Positions 1 to 8,239 of a DNA stretch of 24,510 nucleotides are shown here, piece after piece. The stretch spans positions 1 to 24,510 of the forward strand of contig CAJUSJ010000059.1 of the NCBI GenBank assembly GCA_910588865.1, written 5' to 3'. This DNA is from an uncultured Lachnospiraceae bacterium. Lineage in GTDB: Bacteria; Bacillota; Clostridia; Lachnospirales; Lachnospiraceae. Within the stretch, counting starts at the first letter, position 1. Each line of letters opens with the position of its first letter. Made by a program: the position numbers and the translations under genes. The notes beneath the pieces were generated by a model. It was not told where the DNA came from, searched no databases, and saw only the letters and a list, made by a program, of their open reading frames with translations.

Positions 1-76
1 TTTGGAATTTTCAGGGTCTCGCATACTGTTTGATCTTCGATTTTCAAGGTTCCTCTGCTTTCTTTAAGAAAGCCAA
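1..76 (-). other. tRNA 3' flank, possibly rRNA-operon spacer
   Basis: No gene is visible here. Read on the minus strand, the stretch follows the tRNA-Ser(GGA) 3' end. It contains a 7-base inverted repeat (GCTTTCT/AGAAAGC, about 59-75) without a U-tract, then ACCTTGAAAATCGAA and later GACCCTGAAAATTCC. Such 'CTTGAAAA' stretches are common in spacers and leaders of Firmicutes rRNA operons, so an rRNA operon may lie just beyond the left edge. This is a resemblance only; no rRNA sequence is in view. Confidence 0.25.
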
Positions 77-165
77 CGCAGAAGGAGGGATTTGAACCCT
101 CGCGCCGCTACTAACGACCTACTCCCTTTCCAGGGGAGCCCCTTCAGCCACTTGGGTACTTCTGC
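77..165 (-). tRNA. tRNA-Ser (anticodon GGA)
   Basis: This is a class II serine tRNA of 89 bases that decodes UCC/UCU. The acceptor stem GCAGAAG pairs with CTTCTGC and the discriminator base is G, as expected for serine. The anticodon stem CTCCC/GGGAG carries the loop CTGGAAA with GGA at 129-131. A long variable arm follows, then a T-arm with GGTTCAAATCC. The 3' CCA is not encoded (TTG follows), so CCA would be added after RNase Z trimming. It lies 45 bases downstream of tRNA-Ser(UGA) and is probably co-transcribed with it. Confidence 0.96.
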
Positions 166-210
166 TTGTACCAATGCCTAAACATGGTGTTTCTATAAAA
201 ATGTCTTAAA

Positions 211-296
211 CGGAGAGGGTGGGATTCGAACCCACGCGCCCTTTCGGACAAACGGTTTTCAAGACCGCCTCGTTATGACCGCTTCGATACCTCTCC
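211..296 (-). tRNA. tRNA-Ser (anticodon UGA)
   Basis: This is a class II serine tRNA decoding UCA and related codons. The acceptor stem GGAGAGG pairs with CCTCTCC and the discriminator is G. The anticodon loop CTTGAAA gives UGA (259-261). The long variable arm and the T-loop GGTTCGAATCC are intact, and CCA is not encoded. It is the first gene behind the promoter at 311-339 and heads a two-tRNA serine transcription unit. Confidence 0.96.
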
Positions 297-310
297 AAAC
301 GTGCTTTTCA

Positions 311-339
311 ATTCTACAGCACTTTCCAGATTTTGTCAA
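311..339 (-). promoter_or_regulatory. sigma-A promoter of the tRNA-Ser pair
   Basis: On the minus strand a perfect -35 TTGACA (334-339) is followed after exactly 17 bases by -10 TAGAAT (311-316). Transcription would begin about 8 bases before the first tRNA base at 296. No competing gene start is present, so this is very likely the promoter of both tRNAs. Confidence 0.85.
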
Positions 340-441
340 GTACTTTTTTCACTTTTTTGAAGTTTTTTCAAAGCTCATCATCGGAAGGCTTTTCACTGTC
401 TCCTCGTCGGTGACAGCTTGATTATAATATCACCAAATCTT

Positions 442-1194
442 CTATATGTCAACAGTTTTTTCCATTTTTCTCAAAAAAATTCCCGCGATCTCCAAATCCT
501 CAGGAGTAGTCACTTTAATGTTCTCGTAGCTTCCTTTAAAAAGGCGGACTTTATGCCTGGTCATGGTCTCCACTACCATGGCGTCATCGGTGATCCCTTC
601 CTGGGCAGACGGATGTTCAAACAGGCGGTCGTAGGCCTTTTTAATCAGCTCATAGGAAAATGCCTGAGGAGTCTGCACCAGCCACATGTGACTTCGATCC
701 GGTGTGTGATCCGCGTTGCCCTGGTCGTCCACCATCTTGATGGTATCCTTCACAGGCATCCCCGCCGCGCAGGCACCGTAAGCCGCCGCGCCATCCATGG
801 CTGCCTGGATGATCTCCCTGGTGATACAAGGCCTGGCACCGTCATGGATCAGCACATCAGCGCTGCCCTCTGCCGCTTTCAGTCCCTCGTACACAGAATG
901 ATACCGCTCTCGGCCGCCCGGCACCACTGCCTCTACCTTCTTAAATCCGTAGCGTTCCACGATCTCCCTTCGGCAAAACTCTTCCTCACCGGCTCCTGAA
1001 ACCAGGATCACACGGTCAACGGGGCTTTTCTCAAATGCTTCCAGGGCATGGCATATAAGAGGACGTCCTTCCAGCTCCAGATACTGCTTGCGCACCCCAG
1101 TCTCCATGCGGCTGCCTTTTCCCGCCGCCAGGACGATGGCGGTTACCAGCCGTTTCTCATTCCCAAGCCTTGGCCCAGGCCCCTCTTTTCCCAT
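442..1194 (-). CDS. ispD: 2-C-methyl-D-erythritol 4-phosphate cytidylyltransferase IspD
   Basis: This is the third enzyme of the MEP isoprenoid pathway. It joins MEP and CTP into CDP-methylerythritol in the cytosol. The 250-residue protein shows the nucleotide-binding start LAAGKGSRM near residue 23, the core VLIHDGARP, then PVKDTIK, QTPQAF and DDAMVVE, all typical of IspD. The ATG at 1194 has AGAGGAGA just upstream. It adds about 16 residues before the conserved core, slightly longer than the usual ~230 residues. It is the last gene of a minus-strand run after tsaD, from which it is separated by 73 bases. No clear intrinsic terminator follows it. The 145-base gap to the tRNAs holds only the tRNA promoter and AT-rich sequence. 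Confidence 0.95.
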   Translation of the reverse strand: MGKEGPGPRLGNEKRLVTAIVLAAGKGSRMETGVRKQYLELEGRPLICHALEAFEKSPVDRVILVSGAGEEEFCRREIVERYGFKKVEAVVPGGRERYHSVYEGLKAAEGSADVLIHDGARPCITREIIQAAMDGAAAYGACAAGMPVKDTIKMVDDQGNADHTPDRSHMWLVQTPQAFSYELIKKAYDRLFEHPSAQEGITDDAMVVETMTRHKVRLFKGSYENIKVTTPEDLEIAGIFLRKMEKTVDI

Positions 1195-1267
1195 ATTATC
1201 TCCTCTTTCTCTTATTTTATGTATTGCCCCTGACCCGGGGCTCCAAGGCAGCTTATGGTTTTTTACT

Positions 1268-2305
1268 TCACCGCTCCCCCAGCCTGAGATTGGGCACAGC
1301 GTTCAGATCCCAGCCGCTTCTCACTCCGTTGATATACTCATAATACGCGGCGGTTCCGATCATAGCGGCGTTGTCAGTACAGAAGACGGGAGACGGATAG
1401 TACAGTTTCAGCCCCTGCTTTTTACATCTCCTTCTCATCTCATCCCGCAGGCCTGAGTTGGAAGCCACGCCGCCCGCGATGGCCACCTTATCATATCCCA
1501 GTTCCCTGGCCGCGTCCACTGTGTGGCTCACCAGCACATCCACTACCGCATATTGAAAGGAAGCCGCCAGGTCCGGCACATTGATCTCCTGACCCATCAT
1601 GTTGGCGTGATTGATGTAGTTGAGCACCGCTGATTTCAGGCCGCTGAAGCTGAAATCATAGGGCGCTCCCTCCACCCTGGCCCGGGGAAAATGGATAGCC
1701 AGAGGATTCCCGCTCTTTGCCGCCTTGTCCACCTTGGGCCCGCCGGGATAACCCAGTCCTACGGCTCTTGCCACTTTGTCAAATGCCTCACCGGCCGCGT
1801 CATCCCTGGTGCGCCCCAGGATCTCAAACTCTCCGTAATCCTTCACCACCACCAGGTGGGTGTGGCCGCCTGATACAATCAGGCACACAAAGGGCGGCTC
1901 CAGGTCCGGATGCTCGATAAAATTGGCGGACACATGGCCCTCAATGTGATGGACTCCAACCAGAGGCTTGCCTGCCCCGTAGGCGATGGCCTTGGCCTCC
2001 GCCACCCCGACCAGAAGGGCTCCAACCAGTCCCGGGCCGTATGTGACCGCCACGGCGGTGATCTGCTCCAAGGTCATCCCTGACTGGTCTAAAGCCGCCT
2101 GGATGACCTGATTGATCTTCTCCATGTGTTTTCTGGAAGCAAGCTCCGGAACCACGCCGCCGTACAGAGTGTGCAGCGGGATCTGGGACGCGATCACATT
2201 CGACAAAATCTCTCTGCCGTTCTTCACCACAGCGGCAGCGGTCTCGTCGCAGGAGCTCTCCACCGCGAGAATATAGACATCTTCTTCGGTTCTGTTTTTC
2301 TTCAT
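1268..2305 (-). CDS. tsaD: tRNA N6-threonylcarbamoyladenosine transferase subunit TsaD
   Basis: TsaD is the catalytic subunit that transfers threonylcarbamoyl from TC-AMP to A37 of ANN-decoding tRNAs, acting with TsaB and TsaE. The 345-residue length is normal. The N-terminal ESSCDET, the metal-binding HHIEGH, the IVSGGHT loop and the C-terminal AGGVASN and CTDNAAM motifs mark the Kae1/TsaD ASKHA fold. The start ATG lies two bases after the rnz stop, with GAGG inside the end of rnz as ribosome binding site, so the two are translationally linked. Its partners tsaB and tsaE are 1.8-3 kb upstream in a separate tight cluster. Confidence 0.96.
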   Translation of the reverse strand: MKKNRTEEDVYILAVESSCDETAAAVVKNGREILSNVIASQIPLHTLYGGVVPELASRKHMEKINQVIQAALDQSGMTLEQITAVAVTYGPGLVGALLVGVAEAKAIAYGAGKPLVGVHHIEGHVSANFIEHPDLEPPFVCLIVSGGHTHLVVVKDYGEFEILGRTRDDAAGEAFDKVARAVGLGYPGGPKVDKAAKSGNPLAIHFPRARVEGAPYDFSFSGLKSAVLNYINHANMMGQEINVPDLAASFQYAVVDVLVSHTVDAARELGYDKVAIAGGVASNSGLRDEMRRRCKKQGLKLYYPSPVFCTDNAAMIGTAAYYEYINGVRSGWDLNAVPNLRLGER

Positions 2306-2307
2306 CT

Positions 2308-3219
2308 TTAATCCTCTTCAAAATCCAGTTCCGCTGTCCTTCCATCCCTGGCGGCCACAGCGGCAGGAAAAATCTCCCTCACCTTGTCCATGTACTCCTC
2401 CGGCCTGTTCAGGGAAGGGCTGTAGTGAGTCAGCCACATGACTTTGGGCCTGGCCTCCTTTGCTATCCTGGCTGCCTCATAGAAAGTCATATGCTTGTAC
2501 TCTCTGGCCTTGGCCTCTTTCCCCTCTTCCCCGTACATGCCCTCGCAGATGAATAAATCCGCCTCCCTGGCATACTCCGCTATAACAGGAACCGGCCTTG
2601 TGTCTGTGCAGTAGACCACCTTCAGCCCCCTGCGGGAAGGTCCCAAAACCATGTCAGGCGTATATACTTTTCCCTCCGCCTCCATGGTCTCGCCTTTCTG
2701 CAGGCGGCTCCACAGCTTTAAGGGAATCCCCTGGGCCTTAGCCCGCTCCGGGTCAAATCTTCCCGCCCTGGGGATGGATATGGCATAGCCGTAGCAGACC
2801 ACGTTGTGATTCACTCTGTAAGCGTCGATCTGGTACGGCCCCAGCTCCAGGTGTTCCCTGTGTTCCGTCAGCTCTACGAACCGCAGAGGAAAAGGCAGTT
2901 CCGGCGCGATGGTCCGCAGAGCGGCCACCACCCGCTCCAAGCCTCTGGGGCCTACCAGGGTCAGGGGTTTTGTCCGCTCCGCGTTTCCCATGGTCAGCAA
3001 AAGGCCGGGAAGACCGCTGATATGATCCGCGTGATAGTGAGTAAAACATATAATGTCAATGGGCTTTGGACTCCATCCCTTCTCTTTCAAAGCGATCTGG
3101 GTCCCTTCTCCGCAGTCGATCAGCAGGCTGCTGCCGTCACAGCGGGCCATCATGGACGTCAGCCACCGGTACGGAAGCGGCATCATCCCTCCTGTTCCCA
3201 GAAGGCAAATATCCAGCAT
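2308..3219 (-). CDS. rnz: Ribonuclease Z (tRNA 3' endonuclease)
   Basis: This is a short-form RNase Z of 303 residues. It is a metallo-beta-lactamase-fold enzyme that cuts tRNA precursors after the discriminator base, chiefly those without encoded CCA. The zinc-binding signature THYHADH is at about residue 60, followed by later histidine and aspartate ligands (CTDTRPV, KHMTF, LTHYSP). The start ATG at 3219 has GGAG eight bases upstream. The gene runs directly into tsaD with a two-base gap. The two serine tRNAs in this window lack CCA and are plausible substrates, though that is inference. Confidence 0.93.
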   Translation of the reverse strand: MLDICLLGTGGMMPLPYRWLTSMMARCDGSSLLIDCGEGTQIALKEKGWSPKPIDIICFTHYHADHISGLPGLLLTMGNAERTKPLTLVGPRGLERVVAALRTIAPELPFPLRFVELTEHREHLELGPYQIDAYRVNHNVVCYGYAISIPRAGRFDPERAKAQGIPLKLWSRLQKGETMEAEGKVYTPDMVLGPSRRGLKVVYCTDTRPVPVIAEYAREADLFICEGMYGEEGKEAKAREYKHMTFYEAARIAKEARPKVMWLTHYSPSLNRPEEYMDKVREIFPAAVAARDGRTAELDFEED

Positions 3220-3256
3220 AATAAAGTCTCCATTCTTTTACATTTTCTTTTCCCCT

Positions 3257-3285
3257 ATCCTATCAGATATTGCCTGAAATATCAA
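3257..3285 (-). promoter_or_regulatory. Putative promoter for rnz-tsaD-ispD
   Basis: On the minus strand TTGATA (3280-3285) and TAGGAT (3257-3262) are spaced 17 bases apart, in the 73-base gap upstream of rnz. The match is moderate (5/6 and 4/6). A small inverted repeat GATATT/AATATC lies in the same stretch. Confidence 0.45.
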
Positions 3286-3292
3286 ACCCAAA

Positions 3293-3535
3293 CTATAAAA
3301 ATTCTCTTGTTTCTTCTACCTCCGCGCTGATACGGAAAGTATTCAGGAGCTGGTCGTAACATTCCTCACACAGATCAAAGCCGTGAATCTCCCCGTCTTT
3401 CTCTGAAAAATAATCCCATGTGTGCTCTACCCGCAGAACCCCTTCCCGGACAATGCCGTCTCTCACCGCCAGTTTCTTTCCGCAGCAGTTGCAGATGGCG
3501 GTTTCCAGTTCTCCATTACTTTTGTATTTTCTCAT
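3293..3535 (-). CDS. Small Cys-rich (zinc-ribbon-like) hypothetical protein
   Basis: This is an 80-residue protein of unknown function. It has two CxxC pairs, CNCC near residue 15 and CEEC near residue 57, which would form a four-cysteine metal site. The middle segment is acidic and aromatic (HTWDYFSEKDGE). It has no signal peptide or membrane segment. The start ATG at 3535 follows AAAGGTGAGAATGAG, an acceptable ribosome binding site. It sits between rimI and rnz on the same strand, with its own putative promoter upstream, among genes for tRNA processing and modification. That context is only suggestive. Confidence 0.75.
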   Translation of the reverse strand: MRKYKSNGELETAICNCCGKKLAVRDGIVREGVLRVEHTWDYFSEKDGEIHGFDLCEECYDQLLNTFRISAEVEETREFL

Positions 3536-3645
3536 CTCATTCTCACCTTTCTTGATTCCACATTCTCCTGAGGGCGTCTTCCCCTGCCATCCCGTCCTTA
3601 TGGAGTTTTCATCAGACCGGGCCGCACCCTGGTGGATACCCCTAC

Positions 3646-3674
3646 ATTATAAATGTTTTTTCGGTGATTTTTAA
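3646..3674 (-). promoter_or_regulatory. Putative promoter upstream of the small Cys-rich gene
   Basis: On the minus strand a perfect -10 TATAAT (3646-3651) is preceded at 17 bases by a weak -35 TTAAAA (3669-3674). It lies just after the rimI stop codon and about 110 bases upstream of the ATG at 3535. The 151-base interval 3536-3686 holds nothing else that I recognise. Confidence 0.45.
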
Positions 3675-3686
3675 GTGGAAAATGTT

Positions 3687-4121
3687 TCATGCGAAGCGGC
3701 GCCACATGATGATGGCGTCTTCGGTTGGCTCTCTGTAATAGTCCTTTCGGATAGCTTCTTTCACAAAACCACAGGATTCATACAAGTTTATGGCTGTCTG
3801 GTTGTTTACCCGAACGTCCAATGTTATGTCCCTGACTCCCTGACCGCTGGCATATTCTACCATGGCTTCCATCAATTTTCTGCCAAAACCCCTGCCTCTC
3901 AAAAGCGGATGGACCGCCACCCTCTCGATCTCACCCTCCCCTGCCAGGATCCTGAAATTAATATATCCGGCAGCCATGCCATTTTCTTCCCAGACCAGGT
4001 ACTGGTCCAGACCATTTGACAGTCCCTGCTCCAGATTTTCATAAGACCACGGAATCGAAAAGGACAGCTGTTCCAGCTCTGCCACCGCGTCTAGGTCGTC
4101 TTTAAGCATCCATCTGATCAT
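3687..4121 (-). CDS. rimI: Ribosomal protein S18-alanine N-acetyltransferase RimI
   Basis: This is a GNAT-family N-terminal acetyltransferase of 144 residues. RimI acetylates the N-terminal alanine of ribosomal protein S18 and may act on other proteins. The acetyl-CoA-binding motif (VAVHPLLRGRGFGRKL) and the C-terminal NLYESCGF segment are clear. I chose the ATG at 4121 (preceded by AGAGAGG) rather than the upstream in-frame extension, because the family starts at this MIRWM-like position. The start overlaps the tsaB end by 20 bases. The tsaE-tsaB-rimI order is a common arrangement in Firmicutes. Confidence 0.92.
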   Translation of the reverse strand: MIRWMLKDDLDAVAELEQLSFSIPWSYENLEQGLSNGLDQYLVWEENGMAAGYINFRILAGEGEIERVAVHPLLRGRGFGRKLMEAMVEYASGQGVRDITLDVRVNNQTAINLYESCGFVKEAIRKDYYREPTEDAIIMWRRFA

Positions 4122-4812
4122 TTTTTGCCTCTCTTTCCCGTTCTGCCTGGGATTTCCGCAGATAATCCGGCACAAAGGCACCGGCATCCCCGAACATCCC
4201 CTTCTTATAATATTCCATGCCAAGAGCGGCCACCGTGGCAGCCCTCTGCCGGTTGTGGGAGGCCGGGGCAAACCGGAAATTCGTCTTCATCTCTTCCTCG
4301 ATCTGGGGACGGCACACATCTACCCCGTCTCCCAGGAAGATCACCGTCTCCCCCATGCCATTGAGGATTCTGATCAGCTCTCCCATGTCCATGGCGCACT
4401 GCCGCCTCACCTCTTCCAGTCCCTCTTCCACATGATACAGCCCCGTGTACACCTGGTTTCTCCTGGCATCCATAATGGGACACACCAGGGCAGAGCTTCC
4501 CCACAAATTGTAGGCCATGGCCTCCACCGTGGGCACACGGACCAAAGGTTTTTTCAGAGCCAGCCCAAGTCCTTTGGCTGTAGCGCCGCCGATGCGGAGC
4601 CCTGTGAAGGACCCGGGACCTCCCGCCACCGCGATGGCATCCAAAGACCTCAGATCCATCTCCAGCATATTCACGATCTCATGGATCATGGGAAGCAGGG
4701 TCTGGGAATGGGTTTTCTTAAAATTTACCGTATATTCCGCTGTCAGGATGCCGTCAGACACCACTGCCGCCGACGCCACCAGAGACGAGCTCTCGATCCC
4801 CAGTATTTTCAT
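4102..4812 (-). CDS. tsaB: t6A biosynthesis protein TsaB
   Basis: TsaB is the non-catalytic ASKHA-fold partner of TsaD in t6A37 tRNA modification. It is about 236 residues long. The N-terminal ILGIESSS and the diagnostic GGPGSFTGLRIG segment near residue 66 identify it. The ATG at 4812 has GGAGGAGA upstream and forms an ATGA overlap with the tsaE stop. This supports it over a start seven codons earlier and implies translational coupling. The last 20 bases overlap rimI. Confidence 0.95.
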   Translation of the reverse strand: MKILGIESSSLVASAAVVSDGILTAEYTVNFKKTHSQTLLPMIHEIVNMLEMDLRSLDAIAVAGGPGSFTGLRIGGATAKGLGLALKKPLVRVPTVEAMAYNLWGSSALVCPIMDARRNQVYTGLYHVEEGLEEVRRQCAMDMGELIRILNGMGETVIFLGDGVDVCRPQIEEEMKTNFRFAPASHNRQRAATVAALGMEYYKKGMFGDAGAFVPDYLRKSQAEREREAKNDQMDA

Positions 4813-5276
4813 GATCTCCTCCCCTCTGTCCATGTTTCATGGCGCAAGTTTTTTATGGTGATCCTTCTGTAGTCAAAGCCTTTCTCCAGATTTTTCTCCA
4901 TCAGGACCCACACCGCCTCTTCTGGCAGTATCTCTCTGATCATGGAGGGCCACTCAATCAGACAGACTCCCTCTCCATAAAAACAATCCTCATAGCCGAT
5001 CTCCTCCATCTCCTCCACATCTCCAACGCGGTACGCGTCAAAATGGTACATGGGAAGCCGTCCGTCCTCATATTGCTGTAAGATCGTAAAGGTTGGGCTG
5101 TTCACCGGCCCCTGAACCCCTAAGCCCCTGGCAAAGCCCTGGGTGAACACGGTTTTTCCCACCCCCAGGTCGCCTTCCAGGCAATAGACTGTCCCGGCCC
5201 CGGCCTCTTCGCCCAGCCTTCTCCCAAGCTCCCTGGTCTCTTCTGGTCCCTCTGTCTCATAAATCATGTCCGTCAT
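4809..5276 (-). CDS. tsaE: t6A biosynthesis ATPase TsaE
   Basis: TsaE is the P-loop ATPase that binds TsaD-TsaB and resets the t6A synthesis cycle. The 155-residue length is normal. The Walker A motif GDLGVGKT is at about residue 35, followed by the family motifs NSPTFTI, YHFDAYR and LIEWP. The start at 5276 lies two bases after the upstream stop codon. An internal ATG three codons later is an alternative. It is co-transcribed with tsaB through an ATGA overlap. Confidence 0.95.
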   Translation of the reverse strand: MTDMIYETEGPEETRELGRRLGEEAGAGTVYCLEGDLGVGKTVFTQGFARGLGVQGPVNSPTFTILQQYEDGRLPMYHFDAYRVGDVEEMEEIGYEDCFYGEGVCLIEWPSMIREILPEEAVWVLMEKNLEKGFDYRRITIKNLRHETWTEGRRS

Positions 5277-5278
5277 TT

Positions 5279-5785
5279 TTATACCCTCTTAAGCCTTTCC
5301 CCTGGCAGCACTTCCCTCAAAAATCCTGCGAATTTCTCTTTGTCTTGTCCCAGAATCCGGTCCGGGATCAGATAAGCCCGCATCTGTCCCATGTACAGGA
5401 TATACTCGCCCCGAATTCCCACGACCCCGCGGATCTGGTCCCACGCCACATCCATGGACTGGTCTTTCTGGGTCACGGTAAAGCCTTCTTTTGTAAATGT
5501 CATATCCATGGGTGACTTCATCCGGTCATTTTTTAACTGCTTCATGGCTTTTAAAAACAAAAGCCCAGGCTGCCAAACCGTGAACATCAGCACACACACC
5601 AGCAAAAGAAGCCTCCTCCCCATGCCGGTCTGACTCCACTGAGTCACCAGAAGATACAGGGAAGCCAGCGTAAACAGCACATTAAACACTCCCAGGTACC
5701 CTTTGTTGGCATGGTACATGGAGAACATCCACAGATCCTTCGCGTCCATCTGAATATGAAAGTGAAATCTCTCCTCCCCCGCCAT
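5279..5785 (-). CDS. YcxB-like membrane protein
   Basis: This protein is about 168 residues long. Two adjacent hydrophobic segments (roughly residues 30-47 and 57-75) are followed by a soluble C-terminal half containing FTKEGFTVT and a DVAWDQI/RGEYILYMG stretch. That is the layout of YcxB-like proteins, small membrane proteins of unknown role. The ATG at 5785 is preceded by AAAGGTG at six bases; a GTG three codons upstream is possible. The gap to tsaE is two bases, so it probably shares a transcript with tsaE-tsaB-rimI. No terminator is visible between it and tex upstream. Confidence 0.75.
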   Translation of the reverse strand: MAGEERFHFHIQMDAKDLWMFSMYHANKGYLGVFNVLFTLASLYLLVTQWSQTGMGRRLLLLVCVLMFTVWQPGLLFLKAMKQLKNDRMKSPMDMTFTKEGFTVTQKDQSMDVAWDQIRGVVGIRGEYILYMGQMRAYLIPDRILGQDKEKFAGFLREVLPGERLKRV

Positions 5786-5845
5786 ATTCCTCACCTTACC
5801 TTTCCTTCCTTAAATATAGGCCCCGCGGCCATCCCATATCCCTCC

Positions 5846-7987
5846 CTAGAGCTTCATCGTAAGGGCGATCCTCTTCTTCGCCACATCAACGTTGAGAACC
5901 TTCACCTCCACAATGTCCCCCACGCTGACCACTTCCATGGGATGTTTGATATGCCTGTTTGCCATCTGGGAGATATGCACCAGGCCGTCCTGGTGGACTC
6001 CGATATCCACAAACGCCCCGAAATCAATAACATTGCGGACAGTGCCTTTGAGGATCATGCCTGGTGTCAGATCCTTCATCTCCAGAACATCTGTGCGCAG
6101 GATAGGTTTTGGCATCTCGTCTCTGGGATCCCTGGCTGGTTTCTCAAGCTCATTTACAATATCTCTCAGGGTAATTTCTCCAATCTCCAGCTCCTGTGCC
6201 AGGCTTTTGTAATCCCTGATCTTCTTTCCGATGTCTTTCAGTCCCGCCGCTCCGATCTCCTCCGGCTCGTATCCCAGTTTTTTCAGAAGCTTCCCCGCTG
6301 CCTCATAGCTCTCCGGGTGGACGCTGGTGCCGTCAAGAGGATTGCTCCCGCCCTGGATCCGCATAAATCCCGCGCACTGTTCATAGGCCTTTGGGCCCAG
6401 CTTGGCCACCTTGAGAAGCTGGTTCCTGCTCTGGAACGCGCCGTGCTCTTCCCGGTAGGCCACAATATTTTTCGCCAATGCTTTGCTGATCCCGGAGACA
6501 TACTCAAGAAGGGGAGCTGAGGCTGTGTTTAAATCCACCCCCACCTTGTTGACGCAGTCTTCCACCACTCCCTGGAGGGCCTCCCCCAGATGCTTCTGGT
6601 TCATGTCATGCTGGTACTGTCCCACCCCGATGGATTTTGGATCAATCTTTACCAGCTCCGCCAGAGGATCCTGGAGACGCCTCGCGATGGAAGCGGCGCT
6701 TCTCTGTCCCACGTCAAAATTGGGGAATTCTTCTGTGGCCAGTTTGCTGGCAGAGTACACGGAAGCCCCTGCCTCGTTGACTATGATATACTGAACCTTG
6801 CCGGGAATCTCCTTTAAAAGCTCCACGATCACCTGCTCCGATTCCCGGGAAGCGGTGCCGTTTCCCACGGAGATCAGGGAAATGTTGTATTGACTGATCA
6901 TTTTTTTTAAAATGGCTTTGGCTTCCGTCACCTTGTTCTGAGGCGCTGTGGGATAGATGACCACGGTGTCCAGGACTTTTCCCGTCTCATCCACCACTGC
7001 CAGTTTGCAGCCCGTGCGAAAGGCCGGATCCCATCCCAACACCACCTTCCCTGTAATAGGCGGCTGCATCAGAAGCTGGTGTAGGTTCTTTCCAAAGACC
7101 TTGATGGCACCGTCCTCCGCTGTCTCTGTCAGCTGGCTCCGGATCTCCCTCTCAATGGCAGGCGCGATGAGACGCTTATAGCTATCATCCACCACGGCTT
7201 TCAGCACCGGGGAGGTGTAGGGGTTGTCCCTGACGATAACCTGTTTTTCCAGGTAGCGGATAAGGTCAGCTTCCGGGGCGGCGATCTTTACGGTCAGAAC
7301 CTTTTCCTTCTCACCCCGGTTCAGGGCAAGGATCCTGTGGCCTGCCGCTCTTTTAATAGGTTCCTCGTAATTGTAATACATCTCGTAAACCGACTCCGCT
7401 TTCTCATCCTTGGCCGCGGACTGAATCGTCCCCTCCTCCATGGTGATGTTCCGGATATAGGTCCGGTACTTCGCCTCGTCAGAAATACGCTCCGCCAGAA
7501 TATCCCCGGCCCCGGCTATGGCTTCCCCGGCGCTGGCCACTCCTTTTTCCTCAGACACATAGGCCTGTGCCGCTTTCTCAAGAGGCTCGTTGGTCATCTG
7601 AAGGGAAATGAGATCCGCCAGAGGTTCCAGCCCCTTCTCCTGGGCAATGGTGGCCCTTGTCCTTCTCTTTGGACGGTAGGGCCGGTATAGGTCCTCCACC
7701 GCCACCAGGGTGGCTGCCTCCAGGATCTGTCTCTCCAGCTCCGGCGTCAGTTTCCCCTGCTCCCTGATAGTGGACAGCACCTGCTCCTTTTTCTCCTCCA
7801 GATTTCTCAGATACCGAAGCCTCTCATCCAGATTCCTCAGCACCTCGTCGTTGAGAGCCCCTGTCTGCTCCTTCCGGTATCTGGCGATAAACGGGATGGT
7901 GTTTCCTTCGTCGATGAGTTTCACCGCGGCCTCTACCTGCTCCCGGCCGATGTTCAGCTCCTGCTGTAACGCTTTTATGATATCCAT
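5846..7987 (-). CDS. tex: Tex-family S1 RNA-binding protein
   Basis: Tex is a conserved bacterial nucleic-acid-binding protein related to eukaryotic Spt6 and linked to transcription. The 713 residues have the expected order: an N-terminal helical region starting MDIIKALQQEL, a YqgF/RNase-H-like core (VVLGWDPAFRTGCKLAVVD near 315), helix-hairpin-helix repeats (NTASAPLLEYVSGISKALA near 490), and a C-terminal S1 domain (GTVRNVIDFGAFVDIG to the end). No part appears missing. The start at 7987 is preceded by CAGGAACAT, a modest ribosome binding site. A promoter with TATAAT lies 66 bases upstream. Confidence 0.95.
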   Translation of the reverse strand: MDIIKALQQELNIGREQVEAAVKLIDEGNTIPFIARYRKEQTGALNDEVLRNLDERLRYLRNLEEKKEQVLSTIREQGKLTPELERQILEAATLVAVEDLYRPYRPKRRTRATIAQEKGLEPLADLISLQMTNEPLEKAAQAYVSEEKGVASAGEAIAGAGDILAERISDEAKYRTYIRNITMEEGTIQSAAKDEKAESVYEMYYNYEEPIKRAAGHRILALNRGEKEKVLTVKIAAPEADLIRYLEKQVIVRDNPYTSPVLKAVVDDSYKRLIAPAIEREIRSQLTETAEDGAIKVFGKNLHQLLMQPPITGKVVLGWDPAFRTGCKLAVVDETGKVLDTVVIYPTAPQNKVTEAKAILKKMISQYNISLISVGNGTASRESEQVIVELLKEIPGKVQYIIVNEAGASVYSASKLATEEFPNFDVGQRSAASIARRLQDPLAELVKIDPKSIGVGQYQHDMNQKHLGEALQGVVEDCVNKVGVDLNTASAPLLEYVSGISKALAKNIVAYREEHGAFQSRNQLLKVAKLGPKAYEQCAGFMRIQGGSNPLDGTSVHPESYEAAGKLLKKLGYEPEEIGAAGLKDIGKKIRDYKSLAQELEIGEITLRDIVNELEKPARDPRDEMPKPILRTDVLEMKDLTPGMILKGTVRNVIDFGAFVDIGVHQDGLVHISQMANRHIKHPMEVVSVGDIVEVKVLNVDVAKKRIALTMKL

Positions 7988-8052
7988 ATGTTCCTGTTCC
8001 TTTTACTCTTGATTTTTCTTCAACAATCTTTCGCCTAAATGGACTGTTACCC

Positions 8053-8081
8053 ATTATATAGCGAAACTCCACCTGCGTCCA
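8053..8081 (-). promoter_or_regulatory. Promoter of tex
   Basis: On the minus strand -35 TGGACG (8076-8081) and a perfect -10 TATAAT (8053-8058) are separated by 17 bases, upstream of tex. Transcription may continue through ycxB-like, tsaE, tsaB and rimI, since no terminator is visible between them. Confidence 0.65.
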
Positions 8082-8144
8082 GATAATTTTTGTGAAGAAC
8101 AAGGAATCCTGTTTTCCCCTAATGCCCCTGTGGGCGGCAAAACC

Positions 8145-8187
8145 AAAAAGAGAGGCCCGAAACCGCGTCAGCGATCCCTTGCCTCTC
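8145..8187 (-). terminator. Intrinsic terminator of the flavin reductase gene
   Basis: On the minus strand GAGAGGC (8181-8187) pairs with GCCTCTC (8150-8156) and is followed directly by five T (8145-8149). The 24-base loop can form further pairs. It lies about 50 bases after the stop codon of the flavin reductase and upstream of the tex promoter, so it separates the two transcription units. Confidence 0.7.
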
Positions 8188-8239
8188 CCTTATACGGTTC
8201 CGTCAGTCCTCTTGGGACCGGCGGCTTCTTATGTCCCTG

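Noticed and set aside
5711..6520. 269-codon plus-strand open frame opposite tex
   Set aside because: It is the antisense shadow of Tex, with low-complexity His/Pro-rich translation and no ribosome site.
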